A stretch of 37,712 nt of DNA from Chromobacterium haemolyticum (GTDB lineage: Bacteria > Pseudomonadota > Gammaproteobacteria > Burkholderiales > Chromobacteriaceae), in contig NZ_MUKU01000045.1 in NCBI RefSeq assembly GCF_002081825.1, positions 1 through 37,712 on the forward strand. Reading direction: 5' to 3'. Shown here piece after piece: positions 8,353 to 17,248 of this stretch (its first letter is position 1; every line of letters starts with the position of its first letter). The position numbers and the translations under genes are program-made. The notes below the pieces were generated by a model that was not told the origin of the DNA, ran no database searches, and saw only the letters and a program-made list of their open reading frames with translations.

Positions 8353-9093
8353 ATGAATTACCACTGGGACTGGATGGTGTTTTTCAAGTCCACCGGGGTG
8401 GGTAGCGAAATCTATCTGAACTGGTTCGTGTCCGGCCTGGGCTGGACCATTGCCGTGGCGCTGGCCGGCTGGGCGATCGCCCTGGTTTTGGGCTCGGTGC
8501 TGGGCGTGATGCGCACGGTGTCGAACCGGTGGGTGGCGGGCATCGCCGCGGCCTACGTCGAGTTGTTCCGCAATGTGCCCTTGCTGGTGCAATTATTCGT
8601 CTGGTACTTCTTGATCCCGGATCTGCTGCCCGAGGGCGCGCAAACCTGGTTCAAGCAGGACCTGGCGCCGGCCACTTCCGCCTTCCTGTCGGTGGTGGTG
8701 TGTCTGGGGCTGTTCACCGCGGCGCGGGTGTGCGAGCAAGTGCGCACCGGCATCGAGGCTTTGCCGCGCGGCCAGCGCAACGCGGCGCAGGCGATGGGTT
8801 TCACCTTGCCGCAAGCCTACCGCCACGTGTTGCTGCCGCAGGCCTTCCGCATCATCATTCCGCCGCTGACCAGCGAGTTTTTGAATATTTTCAAGAATTC
8901 CTCGGTGGCCTCGCTGATCGGCTTGATGGAGCTGTTGGCGCAAACCAAGCAGACCGCGGAGTTCTCCGCCAACATCTTTGAGGCCTTCACCCTGGCCACC
9001 ATCATCTATTTCGTGCTCAATATGAGCTTGATGACGCTGATGGCCTGGATCGAGCGGCGCGTGCGCATTCCCGGCATGATGGGGGGCAAATGA
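8353..9093 (+). CDS. gltJ: Glutamate/aspartate ABC transporter permease
   Basis: Inner-membrane permease of the HisM/GltJ type, 246 residues, one half of the heteromeric channel for acidic amino acids. Several hydrophobic segments are visible, the first near residues 24-50. The cytoplasmic coupling (EAA) loop is at about residues 135-165 (EALPRGQRNAAQAMGF, LPQAFRIIIPPL), where the ATPase GltL docks. The N-terminal MNYHWDWMVFFK and the periplasmic loop before the third helix match the longer GltJ rather than GltK. A GGGAGTGAAGC ribosome site lies before the ATG. Its end overlaps gltK by four bases. Confidence 0.9.
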   Translation: MNYHWDWMVFFKSTGVGSEIYLNWFVSGLGWTIAVALAGWAIALVLGSVLGVMRTVSNRWVAGIAAAYVELFRNVPLLVQLFVWYFLIPDLLPEGAQTWFKQDLAPATSAFLSVVVCLGLFTAARVCEQVRTGIEALPRGQRNAAQAMGFTLPQAYRHVLLPQAFRIIIPPLTSEFLNIFKNSSVASLIGLMELLAQTKQTAEFSANIFEAFTLATIIYFVLNMSLMTLMAWIERRVRIPGMMGGK

Positions 9094-9764
9094 TGGAATT
9101 GGATTTTAGTCAGATCGTTCCGGCGCTGCCGGGTTTGTGGCAAGGCATGCAGCTGACCCTGAAGCTGCTGGTGATGGCGGTGGTGGGCGGCGTGGTGCTG
9201 GGCACCTTGCTGGCCCTGGCCCGGCTCTCCGAGCATCGGGTGTTGTCGCCGCTGGCCAAATTCTACGTCAATTACTTCCGTTCCATTCCCTTGCTGCTGG
9301 TGATCTCCTGGTTCTATCTGGTGGTGCCGATGGTGCTGAACTGGATTACCGGCAGCCTGGAACCGGTGGGGGCGTTCACCTCCTGTCTGGTGGCCTTCGT
9401 GATGTTCGAGGCGGCGTATTTCTCCGAAATCGTCCGCGCGGGCATTCAGGCCATTCCCAAGGGCCAGGCCGGCGCGGCCTACGCGCTGGGGATGAGCTAC
9501 GGCCAGGTGATGCGGCTGGTAATCTTGCCGCAGGCCTTCCGCAAGATGACGCCCTTGTTGCTACAGCAGTCCATCATTCTGTTCCAGGATACTTCGCTGG
9601 TGTACGCTGTGGGTTTGATGGATTTCCTCAACACCGCCCGCTCCAAGGGCGATGTCGTCGGTTTGCCGCATGAGTTCCTGCTGTTTGCCGGCGCGGTGTA
9701 TTTCGTGATCAGTTTCGGCGCTTCCTTTTTGGTGAAGCGCATGCAAAAAAGGTTGGCTGTATGA
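9090..9764 (+). CDS. gltK: Glutamate/aspartate ABC transporter permease
   Basis: The second permease subunit, 224 residues, pairing with GltJ. It begins in an ATGATGG overlap with the gltJ stop; the ATG at 9093 is an equally good start, one codon later. The coupling loop is at residues 115-145 (AGIQAIPKGQAGAAYALG, then LPQAFRKMTPLL). Hydrophobic helices cover most of the rest. It is followed without a gap by gltL, again through an ATGA overlap, so the three membrane-complex genes are translationally coupled. Confidence 0.9.
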   Translation: MMELDFSQIVPALPGLWQGMQLTLKLLVMAVVGGVVLGTLLALARLSEHRVLSPLAKFYVNYFRSIPLLLVISWFYLVVPMVLNWITGSLEPVGAFTSCLVAFVMFEAAYFSEIVRAGIQAIPKGQAGAAYALGMSYGQVMRLVILPQAFRKMTPLLLQQSIILFQDTSLVYAVGLMDFLNTARSKGDVVGLPHEFLLFAGAVYFVISFGASFLVKRMQKRLAV

Positions 9765-10504
9765 GCGCAATGATTTCCCTGAAGCAAGTCAGCAAGTGGT
9801 ATGGGCAGTTCCAGGTCCTGACCGATTGCACTACCCAGGTCGCCAAGGGCGAGGTGGTGGTGGTGTGCGGGCCGTCCGGCTCCGGCAAGTCCACCTTGAT
9901 CAAGTGCGTCAATGCGCTGGAGCCGTTCCAGAAGGGCGAGATCGTTGTCGACGGCATCTCGGTGGGCAATCCCAAAACCGACCTGCCCAAGCTGCGCAGC
10001 CGCGTCGGCATGGTGTTCCAGCACTTCGAACTGTTCCCGCACCTGTCCATCACCGAGAACCTGGCCATCGCTCAGGTCAAGGTGCTGGGCCGCAGCCAGG
10101 ACGAGGCTCGGGACAAGGGCCTGAAGCTGTTGGACCGCGTGGGATTGAAAGCGCACGCAGACAAGTTCCCCAGCCAGCTGTCCGGCGGCCAGCAGCAACG
10201 GGTGGCGATTGCGCGCGCGCTGGCGATGGATCCGATCGCGATGCTGTTCGACGAGCCGACCAGCGCGTTGGACCCGGAAATGATCAACGAGGTGCTGGAT
10301 GTGATGACCGAGCTGGCGCACGAGGGCATGACCATGATGTGCGTGACCCATGAGATGGGCTTTGCCCGCCGCGTGGCCAACCGCGTGATCTTCATGGACC
10401 AGGGCCACATCGTTGAGGACTGCGACAAGGACGAGTTCTTCGGCAATCTGGATGGCCGCTCCGAGCGCGCTCGTCATTTCCTGTCCAAGATCTTGCAGCA
10501 CTGA
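9761..10504 (+). CDS. gltL: Glutamate/aspartate ABC transporter ATPase
   Basis: Cytoplasmic ATP-binding subunit that powers uptake through GltJK. In its 247 residues are the Walker A motif GPSGSGKST (about residues 36-44), a Q-loop region (MVFQHFELFPH), the ABC signature LSGGQQQR near residue 138, Walker B AMLFDEPTSALDPE near residue 160 and the switch histidine in CVTHEMGFA. This is the polar amino acid importer subclass. It ends the operon, with a bidirectional terminator about 145 bp downstream. Confidence 0.94.
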   Translation: MSAMISLKQVSKWYGQFQVLTDCTTQVAKGEVVVVCGPSGSGKSTLIKCVNALEPFQKGEIVVDGISVGNPKTDLPKLRSRVGMVFQHFELFPHLSITENLAIAQVKVLGRSQDEARDKGLKLLDRVGLKAHADKFPSQLSGGQQQRVAIARALAMDPIAMLFDEPTSALDPEMINEVLDVMTELAHEGMTMMCVTHEMGFARRVANRVIFMDQGHIVEDCDKDEFFGNLDGRSERARHFLSKILQH

Positions 10505-10531
10505 TTCCAATCCCATTTAACACCGATAACT

Positions 10532-10600
10532 TTGTCGGCTTCACTACGCGGGGCCTTGCCGTACTCTCTTGTACTGTCTGCGGCCCCGCTTGATCGCCTT
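10532..10600. repeat. Structured element resembling a dispersed Neisseriaceae repeat
   Basis: The segment contains perfect outer arms GCGGGGCC (10548-10555) and GGCCCCGC (10582-10589), with nested GTAC/GTAC arms at 10561-10564 and 10571-10574. The strings CTTTGTCGGCTTC and TTGTACTGTCTGCGG recall, from memory, a short repeated intergenic sequence in Neisseria genomes near Correia elements. It occurs once here. No coding function is evident. The family assignment needs a nucleotide search. Confidence 0.4.
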
Positions 10601-10647
10601 CGCGTTTTCGGTTCTCACTGGAACTGGAATGAGCCCAGCTAGGCCGC

Positions 10648-10683
10648 AAAGACAAAGCCCGCCATTTGGCGGGCTTTGTCTTT
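10648..10683. terminator. Bidirectional terminator between gltL and small secreted gene
   Basis: A perfect 16-bp stem (10648-10663 with 10668-10683) with loop ATTT. The outer ends AAAGACAAAG and CTTTGTCTTT supply T-rich tails on both strands. It lies between the convergent gltL and the gene at 10695-11036 and can serve both. Confidence 0.85.
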
Positions 10684-10694
10684 GGACGAGACGA

Positions 10695-11036
10695 TTAGTT
10701 GCCGTTCTTGATCTGTTGGCTGACCTGGTTTTCCTCCTGGTTCAGCGTTTTTTGCTCCTGCTTGGTGATGTGGCCGTGATCCAGCTTGGCCATGCCCTGT
10801 TCCTGCTGGCGGATGTCGCGGTCTTCGCGATGCAGCTTGCGCGCCTCGTCGCGGCTGATCTTGCCTTCCTTCTGTTCTCGGTGGATGCGGCGGTCCTGAT
10901 GGTGCAGGCGCTGATTGATTTCCTCGCGGCGCGGATGTTCTTTCTGCCATTCTGATTCGGCCCGGGCCTGGGCGGCGAACAATAGGCCGGCGGCGAGCAG
11001 GCTGGCCAGCATGAGGGGGCGAGCGTTCGTTTTCAT
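10695..11036 (-). CDS. Small secreted charged helical protein, unknown function
   Basis: From ATG 11036, which has a good GGAG site (CCAGGAGATC), the product is 113 residues. A signal peptide is visible (MKTNARPLMLASLLAAGLLF, cut probably after ARA). The remainder is almost entirely Lys, Arg, Glu, Gln, Asp and His in heptad-like patterns (REEINQRLHHQDRRIHREQK, SRDEARKLHREDRDIRQQEQ), so a helical, soluble periplasmic protein is likely. An upstream in-frame ATG would add seven residues without a better ribosome site. I do not recognise a named domain. It is convergent with gltL and shares its terminator. Confidence 0.7.
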   Translation of the reverse strand: MKTNARPLMLASLLAAGLLFAAQARAESEWQKEHPRREEINQRLHHQDRRIHREQKEGKISRDEARKLHREDRDIRQQEQGMAKLDHGHITKQEQKTLNQEENQVSQQIKNGN

Positions 11037-11111
11037 CTTGATCTCCTGGAATGGCAATAACTGCCAGATGTCAGCCTAGGGCAGAAGACGGTAAGTGTCT
11101 GTTAAGGCTGG

Positions 11112-11471
11112 TTAATCTGTGTTGCCATTGGCGGGCGCCGACATGAAAACCGTGAAATCTCCGTCCGCGGGCGCGTGGAGGTTCAGGAAGTCCAGCTTGG
11201 CTGCGCGGTCCAGCCGCTTGAACGCGTACTCGGCCTTCAGGGCGTCGGAGCGTCCGGTGCAGACTAGCACCAGGGCCAGCGCTTGCGGCGGATTGAGCCG
11301 AGTGTAGCGCGCGCCCTTGCCGGCGGCGTGCTGGGCGTAGCGGCGCGCCACATCGGTGGTGACGCCGGTGTAAAGCGCGCCGTCCCGGCAGCGCAGCACG
11401 TATAAAAACCAGGGCCGGGGGGAAGCCCGGCCCTGAGTGCCCCGCGCGGCGGCGGACTTAGATGCTGGCAT
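11112..11471 (-). CDS. GIY-YIG domain protein (UPF0213/YhbQ-like)
   Basis: A 119-residue single-domain GIY-YIG nuclease-fold protein. The motif pair is [11 protein letters not shown] (about residues 20-30) and [17 protein letters not shown] (about 32-48), with the conserved Arg in the second. The catalytic-type glutamate lies in [15 protein letters not shown] near residue 80. Such stand-alone proteins are common and poorly characterised, so nuclease activity is an inference. The ATG at 11471 overlaps the end of the TerC gene by 14 bases, implying coupled expression. The first 17 residues are low-complexity and a later non-ATG start is possible. Confidence 0.85.
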   Translation of the reverse strand: MPASKSAAARGTQGRASPRPWFLYVLRCRDGALYTGVTTDVARRYAQHAAGKGARYTRLNPPQALALVLVCTGRSDALKAEYAFKRLDRAAKLDFLNLHAPADGDFTVFMSAPANGNTD

Positions 11472-13038
11472 CCAGATTGACCAGCGGGCTGATCAGCACC
11501 CGCTCGGTGCGGTTGCCCTTTTGCACGGTGACGCGCAGCTTCCATTCGCCGACGGTGATTTCATCGCCCTCGCGCGGAATGCGCTCCAGGCAGTCCATCA
11601 GCAGGCCGGCCACGGTGTGGAAGTCTTCGTCCTCGAAGTCCCCCAGCACGATGTGCTGTTCCAGCGTCACCAGTTCCAGGCTGCCTTCCACATCGAAGCT
11701 ACCGTCGGCCTGCTGCAGGATGGCCGGCAGTTCGTGACGCTCGTGCTCTTCCGGAAACTCGCCGGCGATGGCCTCCATCAAGTCCTTTTGGGTGACGATG
11801 CCTTCCAGGCTGCCGAACTCGTTGACCACGAAGGCCATGTCCGCCGAATGTTGGCGGAAGCTCTCCAGCGCCTTGAGCACGGTGACGGTTTCCGGCAGCA
11901 CCAGCGGCTGACGCAGGGCGGCGTCGATGTTCATCTCGCCGCCGTCCAGCAACTGGGTCAGCAGGTCTTTGCGCGCGACGATGCCCAGCGGCTCGTCTAT
12001 GCTGCCGTCCCTGATCACGACCAGGCGGGAGTAGGGGCTATCACGCAGCACTTTGCGCTGGGCGTCCTGGCTCTGGCTCAGGTCTAGACGGTGGACGTCG
12101 GCGCGCGGCGTGGCGATCACGCGGATCGGCCGCTCGGCCAGGGTCAGCACGCTGTGTATCATCGCGCGCTCGTTTTGGGCGAAGGCTTCTTGCGGTTCGG
12201 TGTCCTTGCTGTCTTCCACCTTGCCTTCGTCGGCGCTAGGGCTGGTCAGCTTGCTGCCCATCAGGCTCAACACCGCGTTGGCGGTGCGTTCGCGCAAGGA
12301 TTGGTTGCGGTTCAGGTAGCGGATGCGGTTGGCCTGGGACACCTGGTTAAAGGCCTCGATCAGCACCGAGAAGCCGATCGCCGCGTACAGATAGCCTTTG
12401 GGGATATGGAAGCCGAAGCCTTCCGCCACCAGGCTGAAACCGATCATCAACAGGAAGCCCAGGCACAACATCACCACGGTGGGGTGAGCGTTGACGAAGG
12501 CGGTCAGCGGCTTGCTGGCGGCGATCATCATCATCATGGCGACGATGACGGCCAGCATCATCACCGGCAGGTGTTCGGCCATGCCGATGGCGGTGACCAC
12601 CGAGTCGATGGAGAATACCGCGTCCAGCACCAGGATCTGGGCGACGACGGTGCCGAAGGCGGCGTAAGCCTTCTGGCCGTTGCTCTTCACTTCATCCACG
12701 CCTTCCAGGCGTTCGTGCAGTTCCGTGGTGGCTTTGAACAACAGGAACACGCCGCCGCCCAGCATGATGAGATCGCGCCCGGAGAAGGGCTGGCTGAGCA
12801 CGTGGAACAGTGGCGAGGTCAGCGTCACCAGCCAGGAGATGCTGGCCAGCAGCACGAGACGCATAATCAGGGCGAGCGACAGGCCGGTGATGCGGGCGCG
12901 GTCGCGTTGGTGCGGGGGGAGCTTTTCCGCCAGGATGGCGACGAAGATCAGGTTGTCAACGCCCAGCACCACCTCCAGGATGATCAGCGTGAGGAGGCCA
13001 AGCCAGGCGGAAGGGTCAGACAGCCACGAAACGTCCAT
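11458..13038 (-). CDS. TerC-family membrane protein with CBS pair and CorC domain
   Basis: A 526-residue inner-membrane protein of the YegH/YoaE architecture. Residues 1-240 are the TerC domain with seven or so helices and the acidic intramembrane motifs [10 protein letters not shown] and [16 protein letters not shown], thought to bind metal. Two CBS domains follow at about residues 300-420 ([39 protein letters not shown]). The C-terminus is a CorC/HlyC transporter-associated domain. TerC relatives are implicated in manganese or other metal efflux; the substrate here is unknown. It is followed by the overlapping GIY-YIG gene. Confidence 0.9.
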   Translation of the reverse strand: MDVSWLSDPSAWLGLLTLIILEVVLGVDNLIFVAILAEKLPPHQRDRARITGLSLALIMRLVLLASISWLVTLTSPLFHVLSQPFSGRDLIMLGGGVFLLFKATTELHERLEGVDEVKSNGQKAYAAFGTVVAQILVLDAVFSIDSVVTAIGMAEHLPVMMLAVIVAMMMMIAASKPLTAFVNAHPTVVMLCLGFLLMIGFSLVAEGFGFHIPKGYLYAAIGFSVLIEAFNQVSQANRIRYLNRNQSLRERTANAVLSLMGSKLTSPSADEGKVEDSKDTEPQEAFAQNERAMIHSVLTLAERPIRVIATPRADVHRLDLSQSQDAQRKVLRDSPYSRLVVIRDGSIDEPLGIVARKDLLTQLLDGGEMNIDAALRQPLVLPETVTVLKALESFRQHSADMAFVVNEFGSLEGIVTQKDLMEAIAGEFPEEHERHELPAILQQADGSFDVEGSLELVTLEQHIVLGDFEDEDFHTVAGLLMDCLERIPREGDEITVGEWKLRVTVQKGNRTERVLISPLVNLDASI

Positions 13039-13138
13039 GATGAAAACGAAGATTCCTTATAAATAAAAACGGGGTAAAAATAGCACAATCGGGGCGCGAT
13101 TAACAAAAATCCGTCGCGCCTGGCCGTACCGGCAAGAG

Positions 13139-13160
13139 AAAAACCCCGCGTCGGCGGGGT
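13139..13160 (-). terminator. Terminator of ccsB transcript
   Basis: The arms ACCCCGC (13143-13149) and GCGGGGT (13154-13160) with loop GTCG are followed, on the minus strand, by a run of five T. It ends leftward transcription of the cytochrome c maturation genes. MITE copy 3 lies between this terminator and the ccsB stop codon. Confidence 0.75.
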
Positions 13161-13178
13161 GGCTCGGGAGGAGATTTA

Positions 13179-13288
13179 GAACGCGCTTACGATCTCGCGA
13201 GCTAGAGCGAGACGCGGCGTTTAGGCTGAGAAAGCGGTGTGCACACCGTGTCACGCTCCATGAGGCGCAGCAGATCGCAAGCCGGTTC
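13179..13288. mobile_element. MITE copy 2 in window order (110 bp), at the ccsB stop codon
   Basis: The terminal repeats are GAACGCGCTTACGATCT (13179-13195) and AGATCGCAAGCCGGTTC (13272-13288), flanked by TTA at 13176-13178 and 13289-13291, a perfect target duplication. The right TTA is the ccsB stop codon TAA on the minus strand. The interior is shorter and more diverged than other copies but keeps the GCTGAGAAAGCGG block. Confidence 0.78.
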
Positions 13289-14437
13289 TTACAGGCCGCC
13301 GTAGGAATGCAGGCCGGCCAGGAACATATTGACGCCTAGGAAGGCGAAGCTGGTGACGAACAAGCCCACCACCGCCCACCAGGCCAGCGGCGCGCCGCGC
13401 CAACCCTTGACCAGGCGAATGTGCAGCCAGGCGGCGTAGTTCAGCCACACGATCAAAGCCCAGGTTTCCTTGGGGTCCCAGCTCCAGTAACCGCCCCAGG
13501 CGTCTGCGGCCCACATTGCGCCCAAGATGGTGGCGATGGTGAAGAACAGGAAGCCGACGGCGATGGCTTTGTACATCACCTCGTCCAGCACTTCGGCCGG
13601 CGGCAGCTTGTCCTTGAGCCAGCCCTTCAGTGAGAGGAGTTCAGCGATGCCGAGCATGGCGGCGATGGCGAAAGCGCCGTAGCCGACGAAGTTGGCCGGC
13701 ACGTGTATCTTCATCCACCAGGATTGCAGCGCCGGGATCAAGGGTTGGATCTCGTGAGCCTGGCGATCGAAGGTGTACCACAGGATGAAGCTGACCGAGG
13801 CGCAGATCACCAGCAGCACGAAGGCGCCCATCTGACGCGCCGCGTACTTGGCTTCGTAGTACAGATACATCAGCGAGGTGATCAGCGTGAACAAGACGAA
13901 AACTTCGTACAGATTGGACACCGGGATGTGGCCGATGTCCGGACTGATCAGGTAGCTTTCGTACCAACGGGTGAACAAGCCGGCCAGGCCCATCACCGAC
14001 GCGGCCCAGGTCAGGCCGGTGCCCATGCGGTTGAGGGTGTCGGAGCGAGTCAGCAAGCCGATCCAGTACGAGAAGGCGGCTAGGAAAAACAGCGTGCACA
14101 TCCACATGATGGAGGATTGGCTGGACAGCATGTACTTGAGCAGGAAGGTGGTCTGCCCGCGCGCGAGCTCATGCTGATAAACCTGGATCGCCAGCAACGA
14201 GATACAGCCCGCCAGCGGGAAGAACCAGCGCCAGGATTTCCAGAACCAGCCCAGGCCGATCAAGCCCAGCGCCGAGCCGGCCAGGATAGCCTGCTCATAG
14301 CCGTCCATGTAATGGTTGTACAGCGCGTAGCTATAGCCGGCGGCGCCCAGCACCAGCAGCGCGTAGAGCCAGTCGGCCAGGCTCAGCCGTTTCAGCAGCG
14401 GCTGTTGCGAGAAAGAAGCGTGGGCCAGTTCCATCAT
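13289..14437 (-). CDS. ccsB: Cytochrome c biogenesis protein CcsA/CcsB (system II)
   Basis: Multispanning inner-membrane protein that carries heme to the periplasmic face and, with ResB, attaches it to apocytochromes c (system II). The 382-residue protein has about eight hydrophobic segments. Its tryptophan-rich heme-handling motif WGGYWSWDPKET is near residue 315, with flanking histidines typical of the family. The ATG overlaps the resB stop in an ATGATG context. The stop codon TAA coincides with the target duplication of the downstream MITE, leaving the protein intact. The CcsA and CcsB names are used inconsistently for this family. Confidence 0.93.
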   Translation of the reverse strand: MMELAHASFSQQPLLKRLSLADWLYALLVLGAAGYSYALYNHYMDGYEQAILAGSALGLIGLGWFWKSWRWFFPLAGCISLLAIQVYQHELARGQTTFLLKYMLSSQSSIMWMCTLFFLAAFSYWIGLLTRSDTLNRMGTGLTWAASVMGLAGLFTRWYESYLISPDIGHIPVSNLYEVFVLFTLITSLMYLYYEAKYAARQMGAFVLLVICASVSFILWYTFDRQAHEIQPLIPALQSWWMKIHVPANFVGYGAFAIAAMLGIAELLSLKGWLKDKLPPAEVLDEVMYKAIAVGFLFFTIATILGAMWAADAWGGYWSWDPKETWALIVWLNYAAWLHIRLVKGWRGAPLAWWAVVGLFVTSFAFLGVNMFLAGLHSYGGL

Positions 14438-16452
14438 GCACCTCGTACCAGCTGTTTGATTAGTTGAGTATGGCGCGCAAAGTCGCCGTCCAGATCGCGA
14501 TTATGCCGGTTTGACGTCATCGCTACCCGTACTTTGGAACCGTTGACGCGAACCCATAGACGCAGCTCGCGCACGTAGAACATCAGGATGATGCCGAAGA
14601 CCAGCAGCACCGAGCCCAGATAGACCAGGGTCTTGCCGGGCGAGCGGGTCAGCTGCAGGCCGGAGGCTTGCACCTGCTCGAAGCCTTCCAGTTGCAGGAA
14701 TACCGGCGCGCCGTAGTCGTGCAGCGAGCTGACCGCCACCAGGCTGTCCAGCAGGAAGCGGTAATGCTCGCTGTCCAGCTTCATCGCCGGCAGGCCGGCT
14801 TTTTCGTCCGCCACCGCCATCACGTCCGCCACCGCGCCTTGCAGGATCTTGATATAGGTTTGCGCCACGGCCTGGCGTTTGTCTTGCGGCACGCGGGCGT
14901 CCAGGAACTTCTCCAGGCCGACGAAGCCGCTGTCGCCGAAGCGCGCCAATACCCATTTGACGCTGTCGGTGAACTGCTGCTGCATTGCCGGGCTGATAGC
15001 GTCGCCTTTCAGCGCCTTGTGCGCGGCGCGGCGGGCGATTTCGTCGTAACGCGCCGGGTCCAGCAAGGCGGCGCGCAGGCGCATGAAGCGCTCCACGCTC
15101 ATCTCTTCATCCAAGGGGATGCGCACGTATTGGAACGGTTCGGCCACGGTTTTGCGCACGCCGGCCATCTGATAGCTGGCGCCGTCTTGCTGAATCGGGG
15201 CCATGTAATGCATGAACTCCACCGCTTGACCCTGGGCGTCGCGCAGTTTGAAACTGATCGACGGCCCCTGGTTTTTCAGCTGCTTGTCTTGCTTGACCTC
15301 GCGCGCGTCGTGCATGCGCTGCGACAAAGTGCGCTGCTCGTCCTGAGGCTTGCCGATGTTTTCTATGTTGAATACGCGCAGTTCCCCCACTTCCAGCGTG
15401 TAGTCTTTGCCGTTGGCTTTCAGTGGCTGGCTGGACATCGACACCGCCGGAATCTCGGTGGGACGCGCTTGCGGCGCGGCCAGATTCCAGGCCTTGAACT
15501 TGAGCGGGGACGCGCCGTCGCCAAAGCTGGACTGGTAGATGGCGATGCCGTCGACGATTAGCGGATGGTTGACCTTGACCGTGGCCTCGGTGGTTTTGCC
15601 GCTGGCTTTGTCTGTGACCACGATGTCGCTGGCGAACAGCTTGGGCATGCCGTTGCTGTAGTAGTCGACGTGAAACTTCTTCAAGGTGATGATGAAGGGC
15701 AGTTCTTGCACCAGGTAGCCATTGCCGGCGTTGAGGAAGGTGACGTCGGCGCTCTTGTTCTCCGCAATGGTGACGTTGCCGCGGAAGGACAGATTGTTCG
15801 AGCTTAAACGGCTGGCCGCTGGAATCTGGTTTTGCGGCACATCGCGGGTTTCCGGCACCACGCGGCCGGTGAGCTCGCCTATTTTCAAGGGCAGGTTGCC
15901 GTCCAGCAGGCCGCCGATGCAGATCACCACCAGCGCGATGTGGGCAAAGAAATAACCGAGCTTGCCGGCCGCGCCTTTCTTGGCCGCCAGCACCAGGCCG
16001 CCGTCGGCGCGCGTTTGCTCCTTAAGACGGAAGCCTTGCGCCCGCAAATAGGCGCGGGCGGCGTCGGCGTCGAAGCCTTCGGCCTGGAAGCTGGCGCTGT
16101 GCTTCATCGCCGCCAGCGAATTGTCGGAGGCTTTTTCGCGGTAAGCGCGCATCTCCTTGATGAAGCCGGGACCGTTGCGCAGAATGCACAAGCTGGTGGA
16201 CAGCACCAGGAAGGCGAGGATGGTGAGGAACCACGCCGAATGATAGACGTCGTACAAGCCTAGCCATTCAAACGCTTGAAACCAGAATTGCCCGAATTCG
16301 AAGGCGTAGTTGGGATAGGGCTCGTTCTGTTTCAGAACCGTCCCGATCACCGAGGCGATGGCCAGTATCGTCAGCAGGCCGATGGCGAAGCGCATCGAAC
16401 TGAGCAACTCATGCCAGGCGTGGGCCAGGCCGTTGCGGCTAGTTTTTTTCAT
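14434..16452 (-). CDS. resB: Cytochrome c biogenesis protein ResB
   Basis: ResB is the partner of CcsA/CcsB in system II heme ligation. The 672-residue protein has three N-terminal membrane segments (about residues 20-40, 70-90, 165-185), including the family motif LLTILAIASVIGTVLKQNEP and YHSAWFLTILAFLVLSTSLC. A long periplasmic domain follows (about 190-600), with a final helix near residue 625 (LVYLGSVLLVFGIILMFYV). The gene is four bases into ccsB, a coupled pair. Immediately upstream is a terminator-like hairpin (16468-16501), so its promoter placement or attenuation is unclear. Confidence 0.93.
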   Translation of the reverse strand: MKKTSRNGLAHAWHELLSSMRFAIGLLTILAIASVIGTVLKQNEPYPNYAFEFGQFWFQAFEWLGLYDVYHSAWFLTILAFLVLSTSLCILRNGPGFIKEMRAYREKASDNSLAAMKHSASFQAEGFDADAARAYLRAQGFRLKEQTRADGGLVLAAKKGAAGKLGYFFAHIALVVICIGGLLDGNLPLKIGELTGRVVPETRDVPQNQIPAASRLSSNNLSFRGNVTIAENKSADVTFLNAGNGYLVQELPFIITLKKFHVDYYSNGMPKLFASDIVVTDKASGKTTEATVKVNHPLIVDGIAIYQSSFGDGASPLKFKAWNLAAPQARPTEIPAVSMSSQPLKANGKDYTLEVGELRVFNIENIGKPQDEQRTLSQRMHDAREVKQDKQLKNQGPSISFKLRDAQGQAVEFMHYMAPIQQDGASYQMAGVRKTVAEPFQYVRIPLDEEMSVERFMRLRAALLDPARYDEIARRAAHKALKGDAISPAMQQQFTDSVKWVLARFGDSGFVGLEKFLDARVPQDKRQAVAQTYIKILQGAVADVMAVADEKAGLPAMKLDSEHYRFLLDSLVAVSSLHDYGAPVFLQLEGFEQVQASGLQLTRSPGKTLVYLGSVLLVFGIILMFYVRELRLWVRVNGSKVRVAMTSNRHNRDLDGDFARHTQLIKQLVRGA

Positions 16453-16467
16453 AGTGGCGTAAAGTGC

Positions 16468-16501
16468 AAAAAGGAAAGCCCATGGACGGGTCTTCCCTTT
16501 T
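16468..16501 (-). terminator. Terminator-like hairpin just upstream of resB
   Basis: On the minus strand an imperfect stem (AAAAGGGAAGACCCG against TGGGCTTTCCTTTT) is followed by T-rich sequence CTTTTTGCAC. It lies after cytochrome c4 and only 15 bp before the resB ATG. It would either end the c4 transcript or act as an attenuator for ccs genes. Confidence 0.55.
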
Positions 16502-16621
16502 GAGCCGGCGTGCCGGCCAAAGTTGCCGGCGCGCCCAGGAGCGCGGGCGGCGGAGTCCCCGCAGGGAGCGGCCCCTGAGGGGCCGTCGGGCTCGGCCTGT
16601 GGCGGCCGGGCTGCTCAAGGC

Positions 16622-17239
16622 TTAGCGCAAGCCGGAAATGTATTCGGCCACCGCTTTCATTTCGGCGTCGCTCATGCGATTGGCGATATCCTGCATCGGG
16701 CTGTTTTTGCGGTTTGCGCCGGCCTTGAAGTCGTTCAGCTGCTTGACGATGTAGCCGGCGTGTTGGCTGCCCAGACGCGGATACTGGTCGGGGAGACCCT
16801 TGCCGGCGGGGCCGTGGCAGGACATACAGGCGGGGACTTGGGTGCCGGCGTTGCCGACGCGGTAGATCTTGGCGCCCAGCGGCATTTGCGCTTTGTCGGA
16901 AGCCTCGCGGTCCTTCGGTTTTTGCTCGCTGTAGTAGGCCGCTACGTTGCGCATGTCGTCCTCGGACAACATGGAGGCCATGCCCAGCATGGTTGGGTCC
17001 TTACGCACGCCTGCCTTGAACGCCTTCAACTGGGTGTACAGATAGTGCGAGTTCTGACCCGCCAGCGTGGGGTTGGCCGCGGCTACGCTGTTGCCGTCAG
17101 TGCCGTGGCAAGCCGCGCAAACCGTTTCTACGATCTGTTTGGCCTTCACCGGGTCCGCCTTGGCGGCTACCGGCGCAGCCGCCAACGCGTTTCCGGCCAG
17201 GGTTGCAGCCGCCATCGCCAACAGCATCATACGTTTCAT
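16622..17239 (-). CDS. Diheme cytochrome c4
   Basis: Periplasmic electron carrier that typically donates to cbb3-type terminal oxidases. The 205-residue precursor has a signal peptide (MKRMMLLAMAAATLAGNALA). Two tandem class I cytochrome domains each have one heme site: CAACH near residue 41 and CMSCH near residue 138. Likely axial methionines lie in the MASMLSEDDM and MQDIANRMSD segments. The TAAAGGAGCGACC ribosome site is strong and next to a 7-bp dyad. Its neighbours ccsB and resB attach its hemes, a functionally coherent cluster, and engB is divergent. The 169 bp after the stop is GC-rich with several inverted repeats. Confidence 0.93.
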   Translation of the reverse strand: MKRMMLLAMAAATLAGNALAAAPVAAKADPVKAKQIVETVCAACHGTDGNSVAAANPTLAGQNSHYLYTQLKAFKAGVRKDPTMLGMASMLSEDDMRNVAAYYSEQKPKDREASDKAQMPLGAKIYRVGNAGTQVPACMSCHGPAGKGLPDQYPRLGSQHAGYIVKQLNDFKAGANRKNSPMQDIANRMSDAEMKAVAEYISGLR

Positions 17240-17248
17240 GGTCGCTCC

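Noticed and set aside
7119-8354. 411-codon minus-strand frame opposite gltI
   Set aside because: It is the antisense shadow of a clear gltI gene with signal peptide and ribosome site.
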